Shown: positions 1 to 8,048, counted from the first letter of the stretch. The stretch: 10,321 bases of DNA from Chloroflexota bacterium (GCA_029777225.1 JAKOSR010000097.1:1-10321); one strand, 5' to 3'. The notes: a model not told the origin generated them from the letters alone. Translations and numbers: made by a program.

Positions 1-2107
1 CAATGACGTACGAAACGCCTTTGCCCGTGCCCAAATCCGTGAAAACGCCAGTAATCTGACCGGTGGCGGTTGAAGCCACATCCATCCCGACCGGCAAAAG
101 GCTGACCATCAGGGTTTTTTCATTGGGGTCCTGTGCCAGGTCCACCAGGTAAGGCAACTCAACCTGGTTGATGGTCCCGGCCTTGAGTACACCCACTTCC
201 ATGCTATAGATGTGATTTGGCCGGATGGTCTCAACGATTTTTGGCAGGAAGACCGTCTGCTCATTTCCATCCAGGCCCTGGATGGTGGCAGTCGGCACAC
301 CAGATAGATACACTTGGGCGGTCGGCGAATTGTGGCTGATCGTGATGACATAAACCTGCCCATTTTTCACCTCAACCGGCGGATTAAAGCTGAACACGAG
401 CAAATTCGCGTTTGAGGGCATTGTGGCGGGTTCCGGGAGTTGCGCAATAGCAGGCAGGGAATCGGTAACCAAGGGCCTTTCAGGAACGTTTACCTCCGCG
501 TTGAATAGGATTTCCTGGCCGCTCTGAGTCAAATCGGTGGCCGAGGGAAGGCTGAATTGGGTCAGGGTACCATCCGCGGGGCTGGTAAAACTGAAGGCAT
601 ATGTATCGCCCGGGTTGAGAAAATCATTGCTGCGGTAGGGCAATTGCTGGAATATCCCACCTTCCTCGGTCTGTTCAACCAGGTTTACCGGACCCTTCAC
701 GTTGTCGTAAATCCAGTCGGTGGTCGAAATCCTGGAGTGCGGCCGTGTGTAAATCCTGGTGAAGGCAAAAGCCCATAGCCCTGTTGAAACAATTGCAACC
801 ATGGCCAAAACCACACCAAGTGCCCGGGTCAACCTGGCCGGGACTTGCCACTTTCTCAACGCCATTGGGTGGTCACGCGTGATGAGCTGCCAAAATCCCC
901 AGCCGGCAATCAGCGCCAACAAGGGATATATCAACAACTGGTACCGCATCGCCTTCACCCAGGAGACGGACTGCCAGAGAAAGAAGAACCCTGTCCAAGC
1001 CCATAGGGGAAGATGCTGGTATTGCTTCTTGCGCCAAACCTGCCAGCCCATCGCCACGAATCCCGAGATTGCCGAAAGGCCGAGCCCAATCCCCAGGCCC
1101 CACAAGACCAGGTTCTTAATTGAAAAGGTGTAGGGACGGCGTGCCCATTGCAGGGCCGGCGGAAAGTCCACCGCGCCCGAGCTTTGCGCCTGCAGGCTTT
1201 TCATCCCCGCGAGCCATTCCTGGTTTATCCCAATATTAAAAATACCAGGCCCGGTGAAGGTGTATGGCTGCCCAATTCGGAAAGTGACCAGGCTCACAAA
1301 CGCCGCGAGCACCACCATCTTCCAAAGGAAGCTGAATTGCTCTGCCCTCAGTTCTCGGGGCGTTTTGATATACCGGACAATTTCCACAAGTGGGAGCAGA
1401 AGTGCCAGGCTGGCGGCAATAACCTTTGAAGCTGTGGCCATGCCCAAGCCCAAACCAAATAACAGGTATGGCCAGACGTCCCCAAACCGTATCTTGTACC
1501 GTTCACCTGGCGCAAGGTTTTGAAGCGAGGGCTGGTGCTGGGCAATTATCACTGCAGCGAGGACGGTCAGCATGCCGAACATGCTGGTGAAGGTGTCCAC
1601 CGTCATAAAATGCGCCTGTTGTATGGGCAGCACCGCAGCACTATAAAAAGCCGCGGCCAACAAGCCAATCCAGCGGTTGTAGAGACGCAACCCAACCAGG
1701 AAAACCAGCAAAATGGTCAGCACTTCGGCCAAAACCGAAAGCTGCCGGCCCACAATCGTGATAGGGTCATAGCCCGTCTGCCCCACCCATTCACCAACGT
1801 AGCGGATAATAAAAATTGGCAGGGTGCCGTAGACAAAGAAATTGAATCCGCGATTGCCCGGATTCAGGCTCGAGGTCGCAGTGTTGAAATATTCTTTCAC
1901 GTTTTGGACCGGCTCAATGGCATTCAATACCATGGAGAGGAAGCGCTCATCAGGATGTAAATGTCGTCCCTCATCCCAGTCGATACCCACTATCCTGAAA
2001 TACACGCCCGCTGAGAGAACAAGGACGAGTAAGAATATCGTCAGGAGGGTCAGCCATTTTTGCGCTGGCTGGCTGGGAGGTAATTTGACTGGTTGGTTTT
2101 GCTGCAT
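1..2107 (-). CDS. GT39/PMT-like GT-C membrane glycosyltransferase with C-terminal exodomain (3' end outside window)
   Basis: The frame is open from an ATG at 2107 to the left edge, giving 702 visible residues; the C-terminus is missing. Residues 20-42 form a first membrane helix. A non-cytoplasmic loop with D43, D45/E46 and the HPDER motif (51-55) follows, which matches the acidic first loop that coordinates metal and acts as base in GT39/ArnT-type GT-C enzymes. Many hydrophobic helices run to about residue 450. After a TTDWIYDNV segment (about 459-467) come at least 235 polar residues rich in beta-type sequence, probably an extracytoplasmic beta-sandwich. The family transfers a sugar from a polyprenyl-phosphate donor to lipid, protein or glycan; the acceptor here is unknown. 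The start lies two codons after the stop of the upstream gene, in the same frame, with no clear Shine-Dalgarno site, so translational coupling is likely. Class assignment is fairly sure; the substrate is not known. Confidence 0.85.
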   Translation of the reverse strand, partial: MQQNQPVKLPPSQPAQKWLTLLTIFLLVLVLSAGVYFRIVGIDWDEGRHLHPDERFLSMVLNAIEPVQNVKEYFNTATSSLNPGNRGFNFFVYGTLPIFIIRYVGEWVGQTGYDPITIVGRQLSVLAEVLTILLVFLVGLRLYNRWIGLLAAAFYSAAVLPIQQAHFMTVDTFTSMFGMLTVLAAVIIAQHQPSLQNLAPGERYKIRFGDVWPYLLFGLGLGMATASKVIAASLALLLPLVEIVRYIKTPRELRAEQFSFLWKMVVLAAFVSLVTFRIGQPYTFTGPGIFNIGINQEWLAGMKSLQAQSSGAVDFPPALQWARRPYTFSIKNLVLWGLGIGLGLSAISGFVAMGWQVWRKKQYQHLPLWAWTGFFFLWQSVSWVKAMRYQLLIYPLLALIAGWGFWQLITRDHPMALRKWQVPARLTRALGVVLAMVAIVSTGLWAFAFTRIYTRPHSRISTTDWIYDNVKGPVNLVEQTEEGGIFQQLPYRSNDFLNPGDTYAFSFTSPADGTLTQFSLPSATDLTQSGQEILFNAEVNVPERPLVTDSLPAIAQLPEPATMPSNANLLVFSFNPPVEVKNGQVYVITISHNSPTAQVYLSGVPTATIQGLDGNEQTVFLPKIVETIRPNHIYSMEVGVLKAGTINQVELPYLVDLAQDPNEKTLMVSLLPVGMDVASTATGQITGVFTDLGTGKGVSYVI

Positions 2108-2110
2108 AAG

Positions 2111-4231
2111 TTATGTGCCCGGTATGATGTACAGAATAAAATTTCTATCCTGTCTTGTGCTCTGATACGTTGTTGAAACGCCATTCGGAAATACCTGCTG
2201 CAAAATGGCCAGCACGGCTTGGTCTTCAGGTTTGACGATGAAAAGCTGCGCCGATGTGGAAGCGCTTTTTTCCTGGACTTGCTCCGCGGTCAGGGCAATA
2301 TCAGCCCGGGGATCTCCTGCTTCAATCGCGACAACCCGCGCGTCCACCCAATAAGGATACCCCATCAACCAAACCTGCGCGTCTGTTCCATAACCTTTAC
2401 GGAAGTTTTGAATCACCTGCCCCATCTCCCTGGTATTCCAGGACGAGGCGGTGTAATTGGATACATATTCACCAAAAATCAAACCATGGTTCTGAAACGC
2501 GATCAGGCCACCGACGAACACGGCGAGAACGATTGCCAGGATTCGTCCCGAATAACCACGCGCTTGCGTGATGGCCGAGATGGTACCTGTCAACCCGATT
2601 GCGGCAATCATAAAGGTCGGGAAAGCGGTACCAAGCGCCCTGGAGAGGGATGGAACCTCGTTTGGGAAGGCGAGTGCCATGGCGGATGGGACCAGGAAGA
2701 GCGGAAACAACAGGATGAGGACTAAGTCCAGCCATCTTTTGGTCTTGCGGTACTGACCAAGCATGAAGACCAGCCCGACGATAAAAAATACCGCGGTAAG
2801 GCCATCCACCGCGCCCCGGGAGGGAATGCCGTCCACCCAGCTACTTCTATTGAACCAATTGACAATCCCCAGCGAGGAAAGCCAATTATTTAGAAAAACA
2901 AGCAGCGGGTTACCGTTAATCGCCACCTCGGCATTCGTGGCCCTCGAGACGATTTCCGCGAAGTAAGAGGCTGGGTTGAACGTTATCGCACGCAGGAGCG
3001 GAACCAACGTGAAAATTCCCGCGATGGCACCCATGCCAAAGGCGGGTATATTGCTTTTTCTTTGTTCAGCAGAATCCTCACGCAAGGCCCAGATTACAAA
3101 AATCAAGATATTTGTCAGCGGCAGCATCAGCAGGGCCTTGTTGGCCATGATGCCCAGCCCGGTCAGGATGCCAGCAACAAGGAAAAGCTTTGGTTTGGAA
3201 GATACCAAAGCGTTCAGCAGGTAATACAGCACGGCTGTGAGCAGGGCCAGCACCATACCCCCACCCAGGACAGCCCGGCTTTGCAATATTGGCCAAAGCC
3301 CAACCCCCATCAAACCGGCGGCGGCCAACCCAACCCATTTACTATAAAGTAACTGCCCGATTTTGAAGCCAAAGAACACCGCGATTAATGCGGAGAGCGC
3401 ATATGCAGCTTTAAGGGCCACGAAGGTGAGTTCACCCGTGCCAAAACTGGTCCAAAAAGCTGCCCAGTAATAGCTGAGCGGTTCCAGCACCACGTTGCGG
3501 GGGAAAACCAGCGGAAAACTGCCATCCCTGACTTCAAGAACCGAATAAAAATGCTCAGCTTGCGCGCTAATCATTTCCGGAGGGGTTGACAGGAGGCTTG
3601 AGAATTGGAACACCAGGACGACTGCAATGACCAATAACGTACCAACCAAAAAAGGTTTATCGAGCATCATCGCCTGCCAGGCGCGCCTGAACAGAGGCGT
3701 GAAACCTGGCCTGGCAGGTCGCCGGGTCGAACGAATGGTTTGAAGAACACAGACGAGGCTGAGGAGCCAGGCCAACAAACCTGGAAGGGTCCAAGTTCCA
3801 CTGGATAATGCTAAAAACGCCAGGATGGCGAACAGCGCACCGGGTACCAACCAGAGGATCTGGAAAGTATTGCCCAACGGCTGCTGTCTAACAACTTCCG
3901 GTATGATGGGTGAAAGTTCCTTTCTTTTCCACGCGGCCAAAATGAGATAACCGCCCGCGATGAAAAAGACCACACCAATCCAGACAGCAGCCCTATCGCC
4001 AAGGCTCAAAACGCTTTGGCCGGCGGTTATCAACCCAAGCGCGAATAGGAGCAGCACGGGTCCCTTGGGCCGGCTCTCCACGCCTGCCTGGGCCTCCCCC
4101 TGTGAGCCTTCAATCGCAAGCTGATGCCCATTTTGGTCGGTCATAGGACTGCCTGCGCCACGCTCAAACGAAAAGAGCGCCCGGACGTAGTCCAGCACGG
4201 TCAATTCTTTATCGTCAGGCGGGTTTGTCAT
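2111..4231 (-). CDS. GT39-like polytopic membrane glycosyltransferase paralogue
   Basis: A 706-residue integral membrane protein. A hydrophilic N-terminus (1-56) includes the short segment LTVLDYVRALF (10-20). Helices at about 57-165 come next, then the GT39-like core starting near residue 193. The first long loop reads PPEMISAQAEHFYSV (217-231), then FPRN (243-246) and EPLSYYWAAF (250-259). The C-terminal soluble part contains YPYWVDAR (625-632), a signature I associate with Chloroflexota GT39-like proteins. The loop normally carries an Asp-His-Ala-Glu-type motif; here Asp is Ala (A223) and Glu remains (E226), so activity is uncertain. The ATG at 4231 has AGGAA (4242-4238) six bases upstream, which favours it over the internal ATG at residue 30. 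It follows the FkbM gene by 37 bases and precedes a second GT-C gene by three. It may be a polyprenyl-phosphate-sugar-dependent transferase or an inactive partner. Confidence 0.8.
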   Translation of the reverse strand: MTNPPDDKELTVLDYVRALFSFERGAGSPMTDQNGHQLAIEGSQGEAQAGVESRPKGPVLLLFALGLITAGQSVLSLGDRAAVWIGVVFFIAGGYLILAAWKRKELSPIIPEVVRQQPLGNTFQILWLVPGALFAILAFLALSSGTWTLPGLLAWLLSLVCVLQTIRSTRRPARPGFTPLFRRAWQAMMLDKPFLVGTLLVIAVVLVFQFSSLLSTPPEMISAQAEHFYSVLEVRDGSFPLVFPRNVVLEPLSYYWAAFWTSFGTGELTFVALKAAYALSALIAVFFGFKIGQLLYSKWVGLAAAGLMGVGLWPILQSRAVLGGGMVLALLTAVLYYLLNALVSSKPKLFLVAGILTGLGIMANKALLMLPLTNILIFVIWALREDSAEQRKSNIPAFGMGAIAGIFTLVPLLRAITFNPASYFAEIVSRATNAEVAINGNPLLVFLNNWLSSLGIVNWFNRSSWVDGIPSRGAVDGLTAVFFIVGLVFMLGQYRKTKRWLDLVLILLFPLFLVPSAMALAFPNEVPSLSRALGTAFPTFMIAAIGLTGTISAITQARGYSGRILAIVLAVFVGGLIAFQNHGLIFGEYVSNYTASSWNTREMGQVIQNFRKGYGTDAQVWLMGYPYWVDARVVAIEAGDPRADIALTAEQVQEKSASTSAQLFIVKPEDQAVLAILQQVFPNGVSTTYQSTRQDRNFILYIIPGT

Positions 4232-4268
4232 CTTGAATTCCTACGTTCACACCGCGATGATACTTGCT

Positions 4269-5069
4269 TCAACAAGCAACGCGTTTCGCGAACAGATACC
4301 CAATATTTTCATGCACCGGATTGGCATGCCGGGTGACTGTATACCCCGCCTTTTCCAGGAATGGGGTGAGCTTTCGGTAACTGCGCACATCATCGAGCTC
4401 ATGATATTCCATGACAATCCGGTCTATCTGGCCAAGCGTATCCGCTTGTGCTGCCATCAGGATGGCGTACTCAGCACCCTCACAGTCAAGTTTTAGCAAG
4501 TCCACGTGACCTTCCGCTTGTACGCGTACCAACTCATCCAGTGAGATTACGGGAATGGCAATTTCGTTCGAATTGTGCGCGCTCTGCAGGCTTTGCGCCT
4601 GCAGGGGTTCCCCCTGGGTAAGGTCAAGCCCGATTTCACCCGGCTTGTCCCACACGCCTACATGAAATACGGTCACATTATTGATGTTGTTCGCTCTCAG
4701 GTTCTGCCGCAGGATATCCACGGATCCCGGGTTGGGTTCGAAGGCCAAAACACGCCCCTGGCTGGCTTCCAGCGCAGCTATCAGCGTAAATTCACCGATG
4801 GCAGCTCCGATGTCAACCACAGTCCAGTCCGGCTCGATCGGGCAGCCCCAGCGTTCATAAAACTGGTCAATCAGCGCTTCCTTCATGGACCAAACATCCA
4901 TCCGGCTCCGCACGGCTACCATCAGGCCGCTCGCCCGTAAGTCCAACCATTTCAATTCCTGGGAAGGTTTGCTGAAAAAGATTCCCAGGAGTGTACGTCG
5001 ATTGCGCACACCCCACAAGAGCTCAAGAATGGACCACAAGTAATAACCCCATTTAGTAAAGAACCTCAC
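4269..5069 (-). CDS. FkbM-family SAM-dependent methyltransferase
   Basis: 266 residues from a GTG start. The SAM-binding glycine loop is VDIGAAIGEF (85-94), the acidic end of strand 2 is FEPNP (110-114), and DLLKLDCEGAEY (190-201) is the hallmark of the FkbM family, whose members O-methylate sugars, polyketides and other hydroxyl groups. About 60 N-terminal residues, including an aromatic/hydrophobic stretch at 2-20, precede the fold and may associate with the membrane. The frame is open upstream to an ATG at 5099. The GTG at 5069 is preferred because AGGAGGAA (5080-5073) sits just upstream and GTG overlaps the preceding TGA as GTGA, the same four-base overlap seen at two other junctions here. 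Context among glycosyltransferases suggests sugar O-methylation of a surface glycan; the acceptor is not deducible. Confidence 0.9.
   Translation of the reverse strand: MRFFTKWGYYLWSILELLWGVRNRRTLLGIFFSKPSQELKWLDLRASGLMVAVRSRMDVWSMKEALIDQFYERWGCPIEPDWTVVDIGAAIGEFTLIAALEASQGRVLAFEPNPGSVDILRQNLRANNINNVTVFHVGVWDKPGEIGLDLTQGEPLQAQSLQSAHNSNEIAIPVISLDELVRVQAEGHVDLLKLDCEGAEYAILMAAQADTLGQIDRIVMEYHELDDVRSYRKLTPFLEKAGYTVTRHANPVHENIGYLFAKRVAC
4584..4604. repeat. Short perfect inverted repeat within the FkbM gene
   Basis: CTGCAGGC (4584-4591) and GCCTGCAG (4597-4604) form an 8-bp stem with a 5-base loop. The 16 bases at 4590-4605 recur identically at 1181-1196 in the GT-C gene; both copies encode LQAQS on the minus strand. 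It is fully inside coding sequence, has no T-tract, and is more likely chance or codon bias than a functional element. Confidence 0.4.
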
Positions 5070-5872
5070 GCGTTCCTCCTCGCGATAAAGAAAGTGCACG
5101 TTCCTTCTTCGTCAAGCGGATACTTCACGAGAGCCAGCACGCGGTTAAAACGTAGGAATGGATTTTTTCGCGACGGGAACAGTACCCAGCGGTTAAACAG
5201 TTTTTTCCAGAGAAGGTTGGGGAGGCCGGCCGCGTGGCCGCGCTCCAACATCCGCATCGCCCAAACAGGGAAATAATTGTGGTATTCCACCTGCGAAAAA
5301 CCGGCAGCACGTAACCGCTGCAGCCAGGTTTCAGGTTCATCAAGGTTCACATGCCGCGAGATTTTATTGAAAAACTTTTCATAAACAGCGGCCATTTTTT
5401 TAAGGCCAAGCTTGTTAACAAACGACATCCCCCACAACTGGGTGCGGAAGCGCTGGTTTGGGACCGTAAACACAAAAATACCGCCCGGTTCAAGCACCCG
5501 CCCCACCTCGTTGAGAACCCCCTGGACGCCCGGGATGTGCTCAAGCACCGAGTTGCTGAGAGCGCCTGGTAAGCACCCATCTGGCAGAGGCAACGCTTTC
5601 CCATCGGCCTGTACCAACAACCCGTAAGCTCCACGGGATTTCGCTTCCAGCATTGGGCTCAGCCAGGGATCAATCCCCAGGAGCGTCTTCCCCTTGAGGG
5701 CGGCCTGGGCAAAGTGGCCATCGCCCGCGCCAACATCCAGCAACTTTTCTGGCAGGTCCACGCTTTCCACCAGGCTGTTTTCGACAGCTCGCAGCATGCC
5801 CCTGAAATAGGGAAGGCTGAAAAGGTGAGATTCACAAATTTGTTCGATTTGTTCCGTTGACAGTTTTTTCAT
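5066..5872 (-). CDS. Class I SAM-dependent methyltransferase (Methyltransf_11 type)
   Basis: 268 residues, soluble. Motif I is LLDVGAGDGHF (44-54), the acidic residue binding the ribose of SAM is D68 in GIDPW, the adenine-contact region is QAD (88-90), SNSVLEHI (106-113) is the post-II region, and LEPGGIF (127-133) is motif III. This is the usual order of a Rossmann-fold methyltransferase of the UbiE/Methyltransf_11 group. The C-terminal 130 residues are aromatic- and basic-rich and probably form the acceptor lid. The start overlaps the stop of the GT4 gene as ATGA. No good Shine-Dalgarno site lies upstream, so expression likely depends on coupling to the upstream gene. Its stop overlaps the GTG of the FkbM gene. 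The family cannot be tied to one substrate; a lipid-linked sugar or prenyl-type lipid is plausible from the neighbours. SAM binding is secure, the target unknown. Confidence 0.9.
   Translation of the reverse strand: MKKLSTEQIEQICESHLFSLPYFRGMLRAVENSLVESVDLPEKLLDVGAGDGHFAQAALKGKTLLGIDPWLSPMLEAKSRGAYGLLVQADGKALPLPDGCLPGALSNSVLEHIPGVQGVLNEVGRVLEPGGIFVFTVPNQRFRTQLWGMSFVNKLGLKKMAAVYEKFFNKISRHVNLDEPETWLQRLRAAGFSQVEYHNYFPVWAMRMLERGHAAGLPNLLWKKLFNRWVLFPSRKNPFLRFNRVLALVKYPLDEEGTCTFFIARRNA
5073..5080 (-). promoter_or_regulatory. Strong ribosome binding site deciding the GTG start of the FkbM gene
   Basis: AGGAGGAA, a near-perfect anti-16S match, lies within the 3' end of the preceding methyltransferase gene. 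Its GGAGG core is five bases before the GTG at 5069, and the GTGA overlap with the upstream stop supports that start over the ATG at 5099. Confidence 0.8.
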
Positions 5873-7020
5873 AATCTAATCAATGAATTAATAAGTGTTT
5901 CGTATTGTCTTGCCACGTTCGCCTGGATAAATTGCGCGAGGTAGGCAGAGAGCCCTGCCGGGATGGCAGGAGGTTTTTCCAGCATCGCGCAGATGGCATT
6001 AGCCAGCGCGGGGCCATCCCTGGGTGGAACCAGGCATCCAAAGGTTGTTTGCAATACTGGCTGCCGCACCCCGGGCAAATTGGTGGCCACAATCGGGGTC
6101 TCCTGGGCCATTGCTTCAACCTGCACGATGCCGAAGGATTCGGTGGCGTTCAAGCTAGAAAAAACCAACAGGTCACAGGCGGCAAAAAAGGCCGAGAATT
6201 CGTCATCGTCAAGAAAGCCAAGCTTTTCAAACTTACCACCAAAAGGCTTTGCCATGCGTTCAACGCGTTCCTGGTAGGCCTCTTCACCGATGACGCTTTG
6301 CCAGGCCCCCGCGTGAAGTATCCGCGCTTTAGGGAACTTGCGCAGGATCTTTGGGAAGGCTTCAAGCAAATACTCCACGCCTTTTTCTGTTGCCACCCTT
6401 CCCGCCATGCCCAAAACACGGTGGTCTGGCTGGATGGCATGTTTATGCTTGAACCGCGCCACCACCTCCGGGTCGGACTTTTGCGCAATAACCGGCGGTG
6501 GGACGGCAACAACTTTTGCCATCCGTGGCCTGAGCGCCGGCGAATTTTGGGCATAATCCAACGAATTCTGAACAATTCGGTCCGCGATGTTAAGCGGCCT
6601 GTTTTGTAATAACTGGGTTCCCCAGCCGGCGAAACGTTTAAGTAGTCCTCCCTGCATGACCAAATCACAGTGATACGTCACCACCAGGGGTTTGTGCAGT
6701 CGCCGACAGTACGCGCTAAGCCAGTAGGATTCGAACTGGGGCAAATGCAGGTTGACCACATCTGCCCATTGAATCAGCGGCAAAGCAACATCCCGCAGCC
6801 GGGGCATGATGACGCCTTTGGAGAGTTTCAGCCCAACCGGTACCCGCACCACCCTGACAGCCCCAAGATGTTCCTCTTCCAGGAGGTTGGTCTGATACTG
6901 CGAGGTTAGCACGGTGACCTCGTGCCCCAACTCGCTCAGGCCCTGGGCCAGGCGGTAGGCGTATACGGATAGGCCGGAATGGTAAGGCTCAAAGTAGGTC
7001 AGGCTGAGCAAGATTTTCAT
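5869..7020 (-). CDS. GT4-family (GT-B fold) glycosyltransferase
   Basis: 383 residues. The N-terminal Rossmann half begins MKILLSLTYF and carries GLSVYAYRLAQGLSELGHEV (16-35), the typical acceptor-side glycine loop and first helix. VTYHCDL (114-120) is the conserved mid-domain strand. The C-terminal donor half has GMAGRVATEKGVEYLLEAF (204-222) and the retaining-enzyme EX7E motif ESFGIVQVE (294-302), followed by AMAQETPIVATNLPGVRQPV (303-322). Length and motif order match GT4 enzymes such as PimB- or capsular transferases, which use nucleotide-sugar donors at the cytoplasmic membrane face and retain anomeric configuration. The usual Gly after AMA is Glu here (Q305-E307), a mild variation. The start has CAGGAG eight bases upstream and ATGA overlaps the preceding stop; the gene ends with a second ATGA overlap. 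Donor and acceptor cannot be read from sequence. Confidence 0.93.
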   Translation of the reverse strand: MKILLSLTYFEPYHSGLSVYAYRLAQGLSELGHEVTVLTSQYQTNLLEEEHLGAVRVVRVPVGLKLSKGVIMPRLRDVALPLIQWADVVNLHLPQFESYWLSAYCRRLHKPLVVTYHCDLVMQGGLLKRFAGWGTQLLQNRPLNIADRIVQNSLDYAQNSPALRPRMAKVVAVPPPVIAQKSDPEVVARFKHKHAIQPDHRVLGMAGRVATEKGVEYLLEAFPKILRKFPKARILHAGAWQSVIGEEAYQERVERMAKPFGGKFEKLGFLDDDEFSAFFAACDLLVFSSLNATESFGIVQVEAMAQETPIVATNLPGVRQPVLQTTFGCLVPPRDGPALANAICAMLEKPPAIPAGLSAYLAQFIQANVARQYETLINSLIRL

Positions 7021-8048
7021 TGCTGCTGCTCCTGCCCGTCTTTCAAGTTTAGGCTTTTGCGAAACAGTGCCGTAAGGCTATTCCCCAACAGTGTAATCCC
7101 CACAAGGCCAAACAAACCCGGAATGACAAATTGGATGATATGCAGAATAATCGCCAAAACCAACGCAGGCGATTGGCCAACGCCGATCAAGGCGTAAGCC
7201 CCGACTGTGGCGGCTTCAAACACGCCAATGCCGGCAGGCGCGGATGGGAGGGCGTTGATAAAGGCCCCTGCTGAAACAACCAATACCGGCCACCACCAGG
7301 CCATATGCTGTAAGACCTGCGATTGAAGGATATACAGCTGGACCATGGAACAAACCCAGCTCAGCACAAGGAGAAGAAACGCGGGTATCCAACGGGAGGG
7401 TTGGGCAAAGAAGCTAAAACCATTCAGCAGGTGTCCCAACAAGGCTACGAGTTTTGAGCGCCAGCCTTTGCTTGATTTGACTTTTTCCTCCGCCCAGGCG
7501 AGGACCTTGTCTTTGTGCATCGCGCCAATCCCGGCAGCAACCATCAAACCGAGAGCGAGCAAAAAGGCCACAATCGCGGCCACGCGAATTGAATCGCTGG
7601 CCACGAGCAGAGGTAACACCACCAAGGCAAAAAGAGCCGCAAGGAATATGTCCAAAACACGTTCAGAGAGCACCGCCGCGAAAACCTGTCCAAACGATCC
7701 GCGGTCTGGTCCAGTGCCGCTAAGTAAAATGGCCCTGCCAAATTCTCCCAAGCGCAGGGGCAAGACATTGTTCATCAAGTAACCCGCGTTCAAGCCAAGG
7801 AAGGCTGTTTTATAAGAAAATCCATGGCCAAGCATGATTTTCCAACACCAGGCCCGCAAACTCAACCCGACCAAGAAAAGCAGGATGGCGAGCAACAGCG
7901 CAGGCAAGGAAACTGTCTGAAATGACGTCGCGATCCCCTGGGGATCGAAATTTCTAAGCAAAAACCAAAAAGCCAGCAAGCTGACCAACACGGGAAGCAA
8001 CCAACGCATCAGACCAGGCAAACGCGTTGTTTTCGTTTCGGCTGACAT
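7017..8048 (-). CDS. Flippase-like integral membrane protein, LPG-synthase TM-domain family (UPF0104)
   Basis: 343 residues starting MSAETKTTRLPG, with about eight hydrophobic segments. Family motifs are visible: NNVLPLRLGEFGRA (93-106), SERVLDI (128-134) and PSAPAGIGVFEAA (268-280), matching the lysylphosphatidylglycerol-synthase transmembrane region family (PF03706). There is no C-terminal aminoacyl-transferase domain, so this is not an MprF lysyl-PG synthase. Stand-alone members often sit next to glycosyltransferases and are thought to move or present lipid-linked substrates; that role is inferred. The open frame extends upstream to 8183 inside lepA, but the ATG at 8048 is preferred: GGAGGAT (8057-8051) precedes it, it overlaps the lepA stop as TGATG, and the extra residues are hydrophilic and unlike the family. 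The hydrophilic tail ends in KDGQEQQQ. It overlaps the GT4 gene by four bases. Confidence 0.9.
   Translation of the reverse strand: MSAETKTTRLPGLMRWLLPVLVSLLAFWFLLRNFDPQGIATSFQTVSLPALLLAILLFLVGLSLRAWCWKIMLGHGFSYKTAFLGLNAGYLMNNVLPLRLGEFGRAILLSGTGPDRGSFGQVFAAVLSERVLDIFLAALFALVVLPLLVASDSIRVAAIVAFLLALGLMVAAGIGAMHKDKVLAWAEEKVKSSKGWRSKLVALLGHLLNGFSFFAQPSRWIPAFLLLVLSWVCSMVQLYILQSQVLQHMAWWWPVLVVSAGAFINALPSAPAGIGVFEAATVGAYALIGVGQSPALVLAIILHIIQFVIPGLFGLVGITLLGNSLTALFRKSLNLKDGQEQQQ

Noticed and set aside
1520..1960. 146-residue plus-strand open frame opposite the partial GT-C gene
   Set aside because: It is antisense to a continuous membrane-protein frame, is rich in His, Gln and Arg as expected for a reversed hydrophobic frame, and has no family resemblance.
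4264..4279. Hairpin at the end of the FkbM gene as a terminator
   Set aside because: The stem is only six AT-rich base pairs with a four-base loop, and no T-run follows on the minus strand, so termination before the GT-C genes is not supported.
5905..6609. 234-residue plus-strand open frame opposite the GT4 gene
   Set aside because: It lies wholly antisense to a gene with clear GT4 motifs, its product has no recognisable family pattern or membrane logic, and no good ribosome binding site precedes it. It is a by-product of the codon pattern on the other strand.
6150..6668. 172-residue minus-strand open frame inside the GT4 gene
   Set aside because: It is an out-of-frame shadow; the real frame through this region holds the donor-binding and EX7E motifs.
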